Below are positions 1-6,874 of a stretch of 9,236 bases of DNA, one piece after another. The notes below the pieces were generated by a model. That model ran no database searches. It had not been told where the DNA came from and worked only from the letters and a program-made list of their open reading frames with translations. Made by a program: the position numbers and the translations under genes. The number at the start of each line of letters is the position of its first letter. Position 1 is the stretch's first letter. This DNA is from Candidatus Nitrosopumilus sp. (GTDB lineage Archaea > Thermoproteota > Nitrososphaeria > Nitrososphaerales > Nitrosopumilaceae). The stretch spans positions 1-9,236 of the forward strand of contig JAOTUX010000028.1 in assembly GCA_029863665.1 (NCBI GenBank), given 5' to 3'.

Positions 1-83
1 AACATTGGAACTATACGCTCTATAAGCATACTTTTTCCTGAACCTACAGGTCCACCAATGCCAATTCTTGGAATATGTATCAT
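1..83 (-). CDS. ureG: Urease accessory GTPase UreG, N-terminal fragment
   Basis: UreG is the SIMIBI-class GTPase that drives nickel delivery from UreE to the UreF/UreD-bound apo-urease in the cytoplasm. Only the first 27 codons are inside the window; the gene runs off the left edge. From the ATG at 83-81 the translation begins MIHIPRIGIGGPVGSGKSML, containing the P-loop G-P-V-G-S-G-K-S at residues 11-18, which is the characteristic UreG form of Walker A. It follows the ureF stop after a 17-nt gap without a clear Shine-Dalgarno, so it is probably translated from the same ureEFG transcript. The context (ureF and ureE just upstream on the same strand) makes the assignment firm despite the short length; the G-domain motifs further on cannot be seen. 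Confidence 0.93.
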   Translation of the reverse strand, partial: MIHIPRIGIGGPVGSGKSMLIERIVPM

Positions 84-100
84 GATAAAAAATCTATTTT

Positions 101-802
101 TTATGTAATAAACATTTTAGAATCCATTTTCTCATGTGACATCTGAATAATATCTGTTTGAGGAGCAAATTGCCACATTTCCGAAAGTGATTTTTTTGAA
201 TTCTCTTTTATTGTTTGACTAATGATCGGTTTTGTCATATGAATAATTTTTTGAGCTTCAAAATGTTGAATTAACCCTAATCGTAATGCAGCACCTACAA
301 TACTAACTGTAAACCCATACATCATCATCATCATACATTTTTCTTTTTTTATTTTTAATCCATTACAACATATTGCAAATGCAACAGGAAAAACTCCATG
401 TGCTTTATTTTTTGTTATACTTTCTTTGTATTTATTCAAAACTTCATCTCCACTTACAAACTCTGATACACATTTGACTAACTGAATTCCTGATCTTACT
501 GATGCATCTCTAATCTCTTTTATTGCTTTTGTGGCAAAAACAATTGCATCTATATTAATTATTTCTTCGTAATCATTATTGTTTGCACTGTCAAATGCAT
601 TTGCAAGTGCAATACAATCTGATGGTCCTATTTGTTGAATGATGTTTGTTTTAATGATGTCTGCTATGTCTTTCACGCAATGAATTTTCTTTTCTGTGAA
701 AAGAAATTCCAATCCATTTGAAGTTGCAAACATGCCTGTAGGGAAAAATGAATCTGATAACTGCATCACTCCTAATTCTTGTTCTATGTCTTCAATGTTC
801 AT
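101..802 (-). CDS. ureF: Urease accessory protein UreF
   Basis: UreF bridges UreD/UreH-urease and the UreG GTPase during assembly of the nickel centre. The protein (233 residues from the chosen start) shows the family pattern: an N-terminal LSDSFFPTGMFATSNGLE stretch (equivalent to the LasPalPvGaFsySqGLE signature), a helical middle, a GAALRLGLIQHFEAQ segment, and a C-terminal SHEKMDSKMFIT resembling the usual H-E-x-L-x-x-R-L-F-x-S end. I chose the ATG at 802-800 because family N termini begin just before this signature and because AGGTG lies 9 nt upstream. The frame is open to another ATG at 841, which would add 13 residues and lengthen the overlap with ureE to 50 nt. With the chosen start the overlap is 11 nt, suggesting translational coupling. 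Five consecutive Met codons fall at 334-320. Sequence is divergent from bacterial UreF, as is usual for archaeal versions. Confidence 0.9.
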   Translation of the reverse strand: MNIEDIEQELGVMQLSDSFFPTGMFATSNGLEFLFTEKKIHCVKDIADIIKTNIIQQIGPSDCIALANAFDSANNNDYEEIINIDAIVFATKAIKEIRDASVRSGIQLVKCVSEFVSGDEVLNKYKESITKNKAHGVFPVAFAICCNGLKIKKEKCMMMMMYGFTVSIVGAALRLGLIQHFEAQKIIHMTKPIISQTIKENSKKSLSEMWQFAPQTDIIQMSHEKMDSKMFIT

Positions 803-1277
803 GTATATTGGCACCTGAATGTGAAACAAATATTTGTTCATCTACTCTAATCTCAATATGATTGATTATGCTTTGAAATAGTTTGATGAATACTTCCTTT
901 TCTGAATCTGCTTGAATTGGAAATAAAATTTCTTCTTTATGAATTGATATTGGTCTATGTCTATTTCCTATGATATGTCCTAAAAGCACCACTACATCAA
1001 TTGTATTTCTATTTTTTATTTTAACCGAAATTACTTTTTCTGGTAATTGCTCTATTATGATGATTTTGTCACCATTTTTGATAACATCTCCATGGTGAAG
1101 TTTAATGCCTGGTTCTAATTTTAAACCTACATCTGTTCCAAGATTTGTTTTTTTTCGTAATATTCTCTTTTCTAAATCCATCCTTGAAATTAAAAGGATT
1201 TCAAAATTACCTTTTTTTAGATTAGCAAACTCTTTGCCATCAAAAATATTCCCAATTGTGGAATTGACTTCTAACAC
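792..1277 (-). CDS. ureE: Urease accessory nickel chaperone UreE
   Basis: UreE is a dimeric nickel metallochaperone that loads UreG. The 161-residue product has the expected two parts: an N-terminal peptide-binding-like domain (about 1-75, with LKLEPGIKLHHGDVI) and a C-terminal metal-binding domain (about 76-150) with the LLGHIIGNRHRPI segment at 99-110, whose GNRH corresponds to the conserved UreE motif holding interface histidines. The C terminus ends SHSGANIHEH, a short His-containing tail (H153, H159, H161) rather than the long poly-His tail of Klebsiella UreE. The start is the GTG at 1277-1275; an in-frame TAA lies a few codons upstream, and no Shine-Dalgarno precedes it. A TATA-like box about 28 bp upstream fits a leaderless mRNA. 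It is first gene of the minus-strand arm ureE-ureF-ureG and diverges from ureA. Confidence 0.92.
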   Translation of the reverse strand: MLEVNSTIGNIFDGKEFANLKKGNFEILLISRMDLEKRILRKKTNLGTDVGLKLEPGIKLHHGDVIKNGDKIIIIEQLPEKVISVKIKNRNTIDVVVLLGHIIGNRHRPISIHKEEILFPIQADSEKEVFIKLFQSIINHIEIRVDEQIFVSHSGANIHEH

Positions 1278-1301
1278 AAGTAGATTTGCTTTTTAAGCAA
1301 G

Positions 1302-1309
1302 TTATATTT
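1302..1309 (-). promoter_or_regulatory. TATA-like box of ureEFG operon
   Basis: On the minus strand this reads AAATATAA, centred about 28 bp upstream of the ureE GTG start. That spacing is what is expected if transcription begins at or next to the start codon, as in many archaeal leaderless mRNAs. The assignment rests on sequence match and spacing only. Confidence 0.6.
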
Positions 1310-1330
1310 TGATGTTTTTTACATTTTTAA

Positions 1331-1340
1331 TTATTAAATA
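1331..1340 (+). promoter_or_regulatory. TATA-like box of ureABC operon
   Basis: TTATTAAATA centred about 27 bp upstream of the ureA ATG at 1363. No Shine-Dalgarno precedes that ATG, so a leaderless ureABC transcript is likely. It also supports 1363 over the upstream in-frame ATG at 1309, which would place the promoter inside the coding region. Confidence 0.6.
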
Positions 1341-1362
1341 CACATACTTTCTATCTAATTCC

Positions 1363-1665
1363 ATGATGCTTACTCCTAGAGAATTAGAAAAACTAAATAT
1401 TTTTGTTACAGCAGAACTTGCTCGTAGAAGAAAAAATCGAGGTTTGAAACTAAATCATCCTGAAGCTGTTTCGATTCTTGCTGATCATATTTTGGAAGGT
1501 GCACGAGATGGGCGAACTGTTCCAGAATTAATGAGCTCAGGGAAAAAAATACTATCAAAAGATGATGTATTACCTGGCATTGCTGATCTAATTCATTCAA
1601 TTCAAGTAGAAGCAACTTTTGAAGATGGAACGAAATTAGTTACAGTTCATGATCCTATAGTGTGA
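1363..1665 (+). CDS. ureA: Urease subunit gamma
   Basis: Smallest structural subunit of urease (urea amidohydrolase, urea + water to ammonia and carbamate, then CO2), forming part of the (alpha-beta-gamma)3 enzyme in the cytoplasm. The 100-residue product has the length typical of a free gamma subunit and the family signatures LTPRELEKL near the N terminus, ARRRKNRGLKLNHPEAV (about 20-36), and DHILEGARDGRTVPELM (about 40-56), ending in the usual ATFEDGTKLVTVHDPI. Tandem ATGs at 1363 and 1366 are both possible; an upstream in-frame ATG at 1309 would add 18 hydrophobic residues not seen in the family and would swallow the TATA box. It is first gene of ureABC. Its TGA overlaps a GTG in the ureB frame. 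Confidence 0.96.
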   Translation: MMLTPRELEKLNIFVTAELARRRKNRGLKLNHPEAVSILADHILEGARDGRTVPELMSSGKKILSKDDVLPGIADLIHSIQVEATFEDGTKLVTVHDPIV

Positions 1666-1670
1666 AAAAT

Positions 1671-2033
1671 ATGATTCCTGGAGAATATCTTTTATCTGAC
1701 AAACCAATTATTGCAAATGTTGGAAAATCTACAATTTCTATTAATGTTAGAAATACTGGTGACCGACCTATACAAGTAGGATCCCACACACATTTTTTTG
1801 AAGTAAACAAAGCCCTTGATTTTCCAAGAAAACAAACATACGGTTATCATCTTAACATTCCTGCTGGAACATCAGTTAGATTTGAACCTGGTGAAACAAA
1901 GGAAATTTCATTAACTGAATTTGGTGGGAAAAAAATTGTTTTTGGATTCAGTGGTTTGGTAAATGGGGATCTTAAAGAAAAACAGGAAGATGCATTCAAA
2001 AAAGGAACTGAAAAAGGTTTCAAGGGATTATAG
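1671..2033 (+). CDS. ureB: Urease subunit beta
   Basis: Second structural subunit of urease, packing against the alpha subunit. The 120-residue protein begins with the family-standard MIPGEYLL and carries RPIQVGSHTHFFEVN (about 33-47) and DFPRKQTYGYHLNIPAGTSVRFEPGETKE, all hallmarks of UreB. Start choice: the ATG at 1671 gives exactly the canonical N terminus and leaves a 5-nt gap after ureA. The GTG at 1662 in the same frame would add three residues and create a GTGA overlap with the ureA stop, which would suit translational coupling. Neither has a clear Shine-Dalgarno. The Lys-rich C terminus (KEKQEDAFKKGTEKGFKGL) is in keeping with free beta subunits. Only 2 nt separate it from ureC. Confidence 0.96.
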   Translation: MIPGEYLLSDKPIIANVGKSTISINVRNTGDRPIQVGSHTHFFEVNKALDFPRKQTYGYHLNIPAGTSVRFEPGETKEISLTEFGGKKIVFGFSGLVNGDLKEKQEDAFKKGTEKGFKGL

Positions 2034-2035
2034 TC

Positions 2036-3748
2036 ATGACTTTGATTATTCCTAGGAAAAATTATGTTGATTTATTTGGTCCCACCACTGGTGATCGTAT
2101 ACGTCTTGCTGACACTGATCTAATTATAGAAATTGAAAAAGATCTGATCAAATACGGTGATGAATCTGTATTTGGTGGAGGAAAAAGTATTCGAGATGGA
2201 CTAGGACAAGCAAGTGGTGTATCTAGGACCGAATCCCTTGACCTTGTAATTACTAATGCCATTGTAATGGATCCTATTTTGGGGATTATCAAAGCAGATA
2301 TTGGAATTAAAGATGGAAAAGTTGTTGGGATAGGAAATGCTGGAAACCCTAACATCATGGATGATATTGATATGATCATTTCTTCAAACACTGAAATTAT
2401 TGCAGGCGAAAATACGATTTGTACTCCTGGAACCATTGATTCTCATATTCATTATATTTCTCCACAACAAGCAATACATGCAATATGTAATGGAACAACT
2501 ACTATGATTGGTGGTGGAACTGGCCCTGCTGATGGAACAAACGCAACAACATGTACTCCCGGCAAATGGAATATTCATAGAATGATTGAATCTGTTGATG
2601 ACATTCCAATGAATTTTGGATTTCTTGGAAAAGGAAATGATTCTCTTGAGACTGCACTACTAGAACAAATAGAAGCAGGAGCTTGTGGTTTAAAACTACA
2701 CGAAGACTGGGGTTCTACTCCTGCTACAATTAATTCAGCTTTAAATGTTGCAGAAAAAACTGATACTCAGGTTTCAATTCACACTGACACTTTAAATGAA
2801 TGTGGTTTTGTTGATGATACAATTGAGGCAATTGCCGGAAGGTCTATTCATACTTATCACACTGAGGGTGCAGGAGGAGGACATGCACCGGATATTATGA
2901 AAATAGCTGGTGAAAAAAATATCCTTCCATCATCGACAAATCCTACTAGACCTTTCACCGTAAATACATTGGCAGAACATCTTGACATGATGATGGTATG
3001 CCACCATCTAAATTCTTCAGTACCTGAGGATGTCTCCTTTGCAGAATCTAGAATTAGAGGTGAGACAATTGCAGCAGAAGATGTATTGCATGATATTGGT
3101 GTGTTAAGTATGATGTCTTCTGACAGTCAGGCTATGGGAAGAGTAGGTGAAGTAACAACTCGAAACTGGCAGACAGCAGATAAAATGAAAAAGATGACAG
3201 GTACACTTCCAGAAGATAATGACCAAAATGATAATTTCAGAGTTAAGAGATATCTTGCTAAAATTACAATTAATCCTGCAATCACTAATGGAATTAGTGA
3301 TTATGTAGGTTCAATACAACCTGGAAAAATAGCCGATATTGTTATTTGGTCTCCTCAATTCTTTGGAGTAAAACCTAAGATGATCATAAAGGGCGGATTT
3401 ATTGCATATTCTATTATGGGTGATCCAAATGCTTCAATCCCTACAACTGAACCTGTGATGTATCGCCCTATGTTTGGGGCTCATGGTAAAACACCACAAT
3501 CTACATCTGTAATTTTTACATCTCAGATAGCCTTGGATAAAGGAATTGGATCTGAAATTCAATCAAAAAAGAAATTACTTGCAGTAAAAAACTGTCGTTG
3601 TATTGGAAAAAAAGATATGTTATACAATGATCTTACTCCAAAAATTGAGATTAATCCTGAAACATATGAGGTGAGAGTAGATGGAAAAATTGCAACTGTG
3701 AATCCCACAGACAAAGTTTCAATGGCGCGACTCTACAACTTGTTTTAA
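2036..3748 (+). CDS. ureC: Urease subunit alpha (catalytic)
   Basis: Catalytic subunit of urease, an amidohydrolase-superfamily enzyme with a dinuclear nickel centre. The 570-residue length matches the family. Every key residue is visible and lines up with Klebsiella UreC numbering plus 3: H137 and H139 in DSHIH, the Lys to be carbamylated K220 in CGLKLHEDWG, H222, H249 in VSIHTDT, H275 in TYHTEGAGGGHAPD, the mobile-flap Cys C322 with catalytic H323 in MVCHHLN, and D363 in SSDSQAMGR. The N terminus IPRKNYVDLFGPTTGDRIRLADTDL and the C terminus ending SMARLYNLF are also typical. The gene shows no frameshift or gap, so an active enzyme is expected. It starts 2 nt after ureB and is the last gene of ureABC; 152 bp follow before the transporter. 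Confidence 0.99.
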   Translation: MTLIIPRKNYVDLFGPTTGDRIRLADTDLIIEIEKDLIKYGDESVFGGGKSIRDGLGQASGVSRTESLDLVITNAIVMDPILGIIKADIGIKDGKVVGIGNAGNPNIMDDIDMIISSNTEIIAGENTICTPGTIDSHIHYISPQQAIHAICNGTTTMIGGGTGPADGTNATTCTPGKWNIHRMIESVDDIPMNFGFLGKGNDSLETALLEQIEAGACGLKLHEDWGSTPATINSALNVAEKTDTQVSIHTDTLNECGFVDDTIEAIAGRSIHTYHTEGAGGGHAPDIMKIAGEKNILPSSTNPTRPFTVNTLAEHLDMMMVCHHLNSSVPEDVSFAESRIRGETIAAEDVLHDIGVLSMMSSDSQAMGRVGEVTTRNWQTADKMKKMTGTLPEDNDQNDNFRVKRYLAKITINPAITNGISDYVGSIQPGKIADIVIWSPQFFGVKPKMIIKGGFIAYSIMGDPNASIPTTEPVMYRPMFGAHGKTPQSTSVIFTSQIALDKGIGSEIQSKKKLLAVKNCRCIGKKDMLYNDLTPKIEINPETYEVRVDGKIATVNPTDKVSMARLYNLF

Positions 3749-3770
3749 AAATTTTTCAAATTATGTTTTA
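3747..3770 (+). terminator. Possible T-rich terminator after ureC
   Basis: Directly at the ureC stop there is a symmetrical A5T5 run (3747-3756) followed by a second T-run at 3766-3769. Archaeal RNA polymerase often stops at T-tracts without a stable hairpin, so this may separate ureABC from the transporter operon. AT-richness makes such runs common, so support is weak. Confidence 0.3.
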
Positions 3771-3789
3771 GTAATCTAATTCTAAACAT

Positions 3790-3801
3790 GTCGACGTCGA
3801 C
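3790..3801. repeat. 12-bp perfect palindrome GTCGACGTCGAC
   Basis: GTCGACGTCGAC is a perfect inverted repeat, made of two abutting GTCGAC units, with three CpGs in an otherwise AT-rich spacer. It lies 41 bp after ureC and about 100 bp before the transporter start. Its placement allows it to be an operator for the transporter operon; this is inference from position and symmetry. Confidence 0.4.
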
Positions 3802-3872
3802 TAGAATTTTCCCATGATTTCACTTCATTGCATTTTGAATTTAGTTAATAAAGAAACATAACTATTCAATTG

Positions 3873-3880
3873 TTAAGTAA
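3873..3880 (+). promoter_or_regulatory. Possible TATA-like box of urea transporter operon
   Basis: TTAAGTAA is centred about 25 bp upstream of the GTG start at 3901. There is no Shine-Dalgarno before that GTG, again consistent with a leaderless mRNA. The box is a poorer match than those of the ure genes. Confidence 0.4.
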
Positions 3881-3900
3881 ATCCCAAAATTACTCTTCGT

Positions 3901-5883
3901 GTGGATAAGGTAAACTCTATCTATTTTACATCTGCGATATTTTTAGTTGCAATAGTTGTTCTTGCCGGAATTCCACAATCTGTTTTTGCTGCAGGTGCCA
4001 TTACTGAAGGATTTGCAGTAGGTGAAGCATTACCTGAATGGATTGGTTGGGCCATCGTTGTTGGATTAGGTATGGTTTTTGCCGTAATTATCACAATTGA
4101 GGTAAAAATCGAAGAAAAGTATCTTGGTGTTAGCCAGACCTCTGAGATGTTTAATACTGCAGGAAGAACCATCAAAACCGGTCTTACTGCTGCAGCCATT
4201 GTTTCAGCATGGACATGGGCCGCTACATTGCTTCAGTCATCTACTGTTGCCTATCAATATGGGATCAGTGGTCCATTTTGGTATGCAGCAGGAGCATCAA
4301 TTCAGGTTTTATTATTTGGGATTTTAGCTATTGAATTAAAACGTAAAGCACCAAACGCACATACTTTCCTAGAAATAATTCGTGCAAGATATGGTAATGG
4401 CTCACACAAAGTCTTCTTAGTATTTGCATTAATGACTAACATGATTGTAACTGCAATGCTTCTTCTTGGGGGCTCTGCAGTTGTTAATGGCTTGACTGGA
4501 ATGGATATCTCTCTTGCTGCATTTTTGATTCCTGTTGGGGTAATGATCTATACTTTAGTAGGTGGATTAAAGGCAACCTTTGTTGCAGACTACATGCATA
4601 CAATAATAATATTTATTGTAATTCTAACCTTTGTTGGTGCAGTATATCTCAACACTGACATTACTGGAGGTATTGAAGGTATGTACGAAAAGATAGTTGC
4701 GGCTGCGGATTTGCGTCCGGTTGAAGGAAATGCTGCAGGTGCGTTCTTGACTATGGCATCTGCAGGAGGATTGATGTTTGGTATAATCAATATTGTGGGT
4801 AACTTTGGAACTGTCTTTGTTGATCAAGCATACTGGCAAAGAGCAATTGCTGCCCAGCCATCATCTACTGTCAAAGGCTTCTTGCTTGGAGGTGCTTGCT
4901 GGTTTGCAATTCCATTCACTCTTGCTACTACTATGGGGCTGACGGCGATAGCGCTTGATGTAGACTTGACTCCAGCTCAAGTTCAAATGGGTCTAGTAGT
5001 TCCAGCAGCTGCAACTGCACTAATGGGTGAACTTGGAGCTATTATGGTACTTACCATGTTATTTATGGCTGTAACCTCTGCAGGATCTGCAGAATTAATT
5101 GCAGTTTCGTCACTTATTACTTATGATATTTACCGAACGTACAAGAATCCAAATGCCTCAGGTAAGACGTTAGTTAAAGTGTCTAGGGCAACAATTGTAG
5201 GCTTTGGACTTGGTATGGGCGGTCTAGCTGTTATATTACTAGGTATGGGGCTAAGTCTGGGCTTTGTATATTTAGCTATGGGTATAATTATTGGTGCTGC
5301 AGTTATACCAATTGCCTTGACGATACTTTGGAAGAAGACCAATCGCGTGGCTGCCACCTTGGGAGCAGTAATAGGTTTACTTATAGCAGTAAGTACGTGG
5401 GTAATGACAGCTGCATCATTGCCTGACTTTGGTGGGGAGATATCTCTTGCAAGCTTAGGTCATAATCACTCTATGCTATTTGGAAACGTTGCTGGAATTC
5501 TATCTGGCGGTGCAATAGCAATAATTGGAAGCCTTGCTGTCAACAAAACCTTTGATTGGAATGATCTCAAACAGAAGATTACTCTAGTCGAAGTCCAAGC
5601 AGATACTATTCAAGCTGAAGAAGATGAGGAGACTCTAAAAAAAGCATTCAGGTTTAGTCTTACAGGTGGTGGTATCATGACACTTGTACTTATTCTTGCA
5701 TGGCCAATACCATTGATTATTTCAGATTATGTTTTTGATATTGGATCCTACACTGTTTGGGTTGGAATATCTGTAGTCTGGATAAGTGTTGCAGCCTTCT
5801 TCATAATATTCTTGCCAATAATAGAGGCAAGAAAAGGAATTGCTAAAGTCTTTACTGGTGGAAGTAAAGTGGAGGGAGCATGA
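3901..5883 (+). CDS. Sodium:solute symporter, probable urea transporter (DUR3-like)
   Basis: A 660-residue integral membrane protein of the solute:sodium symporter (SSS) family, most like the DUR3 urea-transporter branch, and placed just after urease. An N-terminal hydrophobic segment (about 8-30) ends in SVFAAG and could be a signal peptide. About 14 further membrane helices follow. The unwound first core helix carries AWTWAATLLQSSTVAYQYGI, and TM8 of the core has the SSS signature MAVTSAGSAELIAVSSL (from residue 389), where Thr/Ser side chains form the second sodium site. A charged cytoplasmic linker (VEVQADTIQAEEDEETLKK) precedes the last two helices. The start is the GTG at 3901, with no Shine-Dalgarno. 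Its stop overlaps the next gene by ATGA. The substrate is inferred from context and overall DUR3 resemblance; another small amide or amine substrate cannot be excluded. Confidence 0.87.
   Translation: MDKVNSIYFTSAIFLVAIVVLAGIPQSVFAAGAITEGFAVGEALPEWIGWAIVVGLGMVFAVIITIEVKIEEKYLGVSQTSEMFNTAGRTIKTGLTAAAIVSAWTWAATLLQSSTVAYQYGISGPFWYAAGASIQVLLFGILAIELKRKAPNAHTFLEIIRARYGNGSHKVFLVFALMTNMIVTAMLLLGGSAVVNGLTGMDISLAAFLIPVGVMIYTLVGGLKATFVADYMHTIIIFIVILTFVGAVYLNTDITGGIEGMYEKIVAAADLRPVEGNAAGAFLTMASAGGLMFGIINIVGNFGTVFVDQAYWQRAIAAQPSSTVKGFLLGGACWFAIPFTLATTMGLTAIALDVDLTPAQVQMGLVVPAAATALMGELGAIMVLTMLFMAVTSAGSAELIAVSSLITYDIYRTYKNPNASGKTLVKVSRATIVGFGLGMGGLAVILLGMGLSLGFVYLAMGIIIGAAVIPIALTILWKKTNRVAATLGAVIGLLIAVSTWVMTAASLPDFGGEISLASLGHNHSMLFGNVAGILSGGAIAIIGSLAVNKTFDWNDLKQKITLVEVQADTIQAEEDEETLKKAFRFSLTGGGIMTLVLILAWPIPLIISDYVFDIGSYTVWVGISVVWISVAAFFIIFLPIIEARKGIAKVFTGGSKVEGA
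5871..5878 (+). promoter_or_regulatory. Strong Shine-Dalgarno inside transporter 3' end
   Basis: GGAGGGAG lies 1-4 nt before the ATG at 5880 and 4-7 nt before the second ATG at 5883. It supports independent initiation of the downstream gene on the same mRNA, in contrast to the leaderless first genes of the operons. Confidence 0.7.
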
Positions 5884-6407
5884 TGACTTCTTGTGCTGGT
5901 TGTAACGTTACACTTGGTTGGAAAAAATATAATTTCCAAAAACAATGGCGTATTCCTGGCTACTATTGTAAATCCTGTATGAAAGAGATTGGTCAAGACT
6001 TTGATGATAATGGAAGAATTACCCTCCCTAAAAGAACATGTGATTCATGTCATCAAGAATTCTTTTTCCTAAATACTTCGTGGCAAAATAAGAAACGACA
6101 TCGCTGTTGTCAGATTTGTAAAGATCTTGATTTTACAGAATCATCGATCAAGGAACCTAGACTACCTCCGGTTCCGGCTAGAGTACCAACAATGATGGCA
6201 TTGTTTGCAGCATTTGGTATATTTTTGATGATTGCTGGATTTGCATATGTTATGATGGTGGCACCACAACAAGATTCTAGTATATTGCATGTTATTATAG
6301 GCAGCTGTATGTCGGGTGCAGGATTTATGCTGGCAAGAAAAATGGTTAAAGTTCGTAATATTATCTTGGGGAAAACAACCATAAATAAAATGGAGAAGTT
6401 GAGGTAG
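5880..6407 (+). CDS. Zinc-ribbon membrane protein of unknown function
   Basis: I do not recognise a named family. The 175-residue product has four paired-cysteine knuckles: C5xxC8, C30xxC33, C54xxC57 and C77xxC80 (with an extra C76), which read as two zinc-ribbon modules in the first 85 residues. A Pro-rich linker (PRLPPVPARVP, about 93-103) leads to two hydrophobic helices at about 106-127 and 137-153, and a short basic tail. The soluble metal-binding part is probably cytoplasmic. It overlaps the transporter stop by ATGA and has a strong Shine-Dalgarno, so it is translated with the transporter; the second ATG at 5883 is equally possible by spacing. Six nt separate it from the PII-like gene. 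Role as a partner or regulator of the transporter is inference from the operon only. Confidence 0.85.
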   Translation: MMTSCAGCNVTLGWKKYNFQKQWRIPGYYCKSCMKEIGQDFDDNGRITLPKRTCDSCHQEFFFLNTSWQNKKRHRCCQICKDLDFTESSIKEPRLPPVPARVPTMMALFAAFGIFLMIAGFAYVMMVAPQQDSSILHVIIGSCMSGAGFMLARKMVKVRNIILGKTTINKMEKLR

Positions 6408-6413
6408 ACTAAA

Positions 6414-6737
6414 TTGAAAAGTGTATGCGCAATAATTCCTGAAAAGAAGCTTAGCGAAGTAAACAATGCACTTCACAAGATAGGTGTATCTGGTTTGACT
6501 GTCTTTGATGCCAAAGGACGTGGTAAAAATCTTCCAGAACCAAACCAAATGGGACACTGGTTGTATTTTTCTGAATTTGGAGACAGCAACGTAATTTTGA
6601 TCATATCTAAAGATACCGACGTTCAGAAAATTGTGGATGCAATTAAAACAAGTGCGGGCATAGGAAAAATAATGATAACTAACATAGAGGAGCTTATCGA
6701 TATACAAAAGAACACTAAAAACGAACAAGCGCTTTAA
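6414..6737 (+). CDS. Divergent PII-like nitrogen regulatory protein
   Basis: PII proteins are trimeric sensors of ATP/ADP and 2-oxoglutarate that bind transporters and enzymes through their T-loop. This 107-residue product begins MKSVCAIIPEKKLSEVNNAL and continues IGVSGLTVFDAKGRG, a close fit to the PII N-terminal ferredoxin-like half. It ends GIGKIMITNIEELIDI, matching the last strand of PII (about 82-97). The T-loop region (about 35-58: Pro, Gln, Trp, Tyr, Phe rich) lacks a canonical uridylylation Tyr setting, and the B-loop T-G-x-x-G-D-G-K is shortened to AGIGK, about five residues shorter than in GlnB. Nucleotide binding may therefore differ. The start is a TTG with GAGGT 8 nt upstream. 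It closes the operon with the urea transporter, suggesting control of urea uptake. The PII-like fold assignment is by eye. Confidence 0.8.
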   Translation: MKSVCAIIPEKKLSEVNNALHKIGVSGLTVFDAKGRGKNLPEPNQMGHWLYFSEFGDSNVILIISKDTDVQKIVDAIKTSAGIGKIMITNIEELIDIQKNTKNEQAL

Positions 6738-6844
6738 TTTAGAATCTGTGTAAATCTTAATTATATAATTGTAAAATTTATTGATAACTTAGATAAGCAT
6801 TATATGTCCAATTTGTTTAATTTGACTTTGATTTGTAGATAATT

Positions 6845-6852
6845 CTTAAATG
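6845..6852 (+). promoter_or_regulatory. Possible TATA-like box of microprotein ORF
   Basis: CTTAAATG is centred about 26-27 bp upstream of the ATG at 6875, the same spacing seen before ureA and ureE. It supports a leaderless transcript for the 28-codon frame. Confidence 0.35.
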
Positions 6853-6874
6853 CTTTTTAGTTTAAAATTATGTT

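Noticed and set aside
803..841. Longer UreF from the ATG at 841
   Set aside because: The 13 added residues precede the conserved N terminus, and the start at 802 has AGGTG at good spacing; kept only as an alternative.
1309..1362. N-terminal extension of UreA from the ATG at 1309
   Set aside because: It would add 18 hydrophobic residues absent from gamma subunits and place the TATA-like box inside the gene; the start at 1363 gives the normal 100-residue length.
2062..2436. 124-codon open frame on the minus strand within ureC
   Set aside because: It is antisense to the conserved N-terminal part of UreC and is explained by its codon pattern; no family resemblance.
6162..6728. 188-codon open frame on the minus strand across the zinc-ribbon and PII-like genes
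   Set aside because: Composition rich in Cys, His, Tyr and Asn is typical of an antisense shadow, and the plus-strand genes have clear domains and ribosome sites.
6759..6770. AATTATATAATT palindrome after the PII-like gene
   Set aside because: Perfectly symmetrical, but made only of A and T in an AT-rich spacer, so expected by chance.
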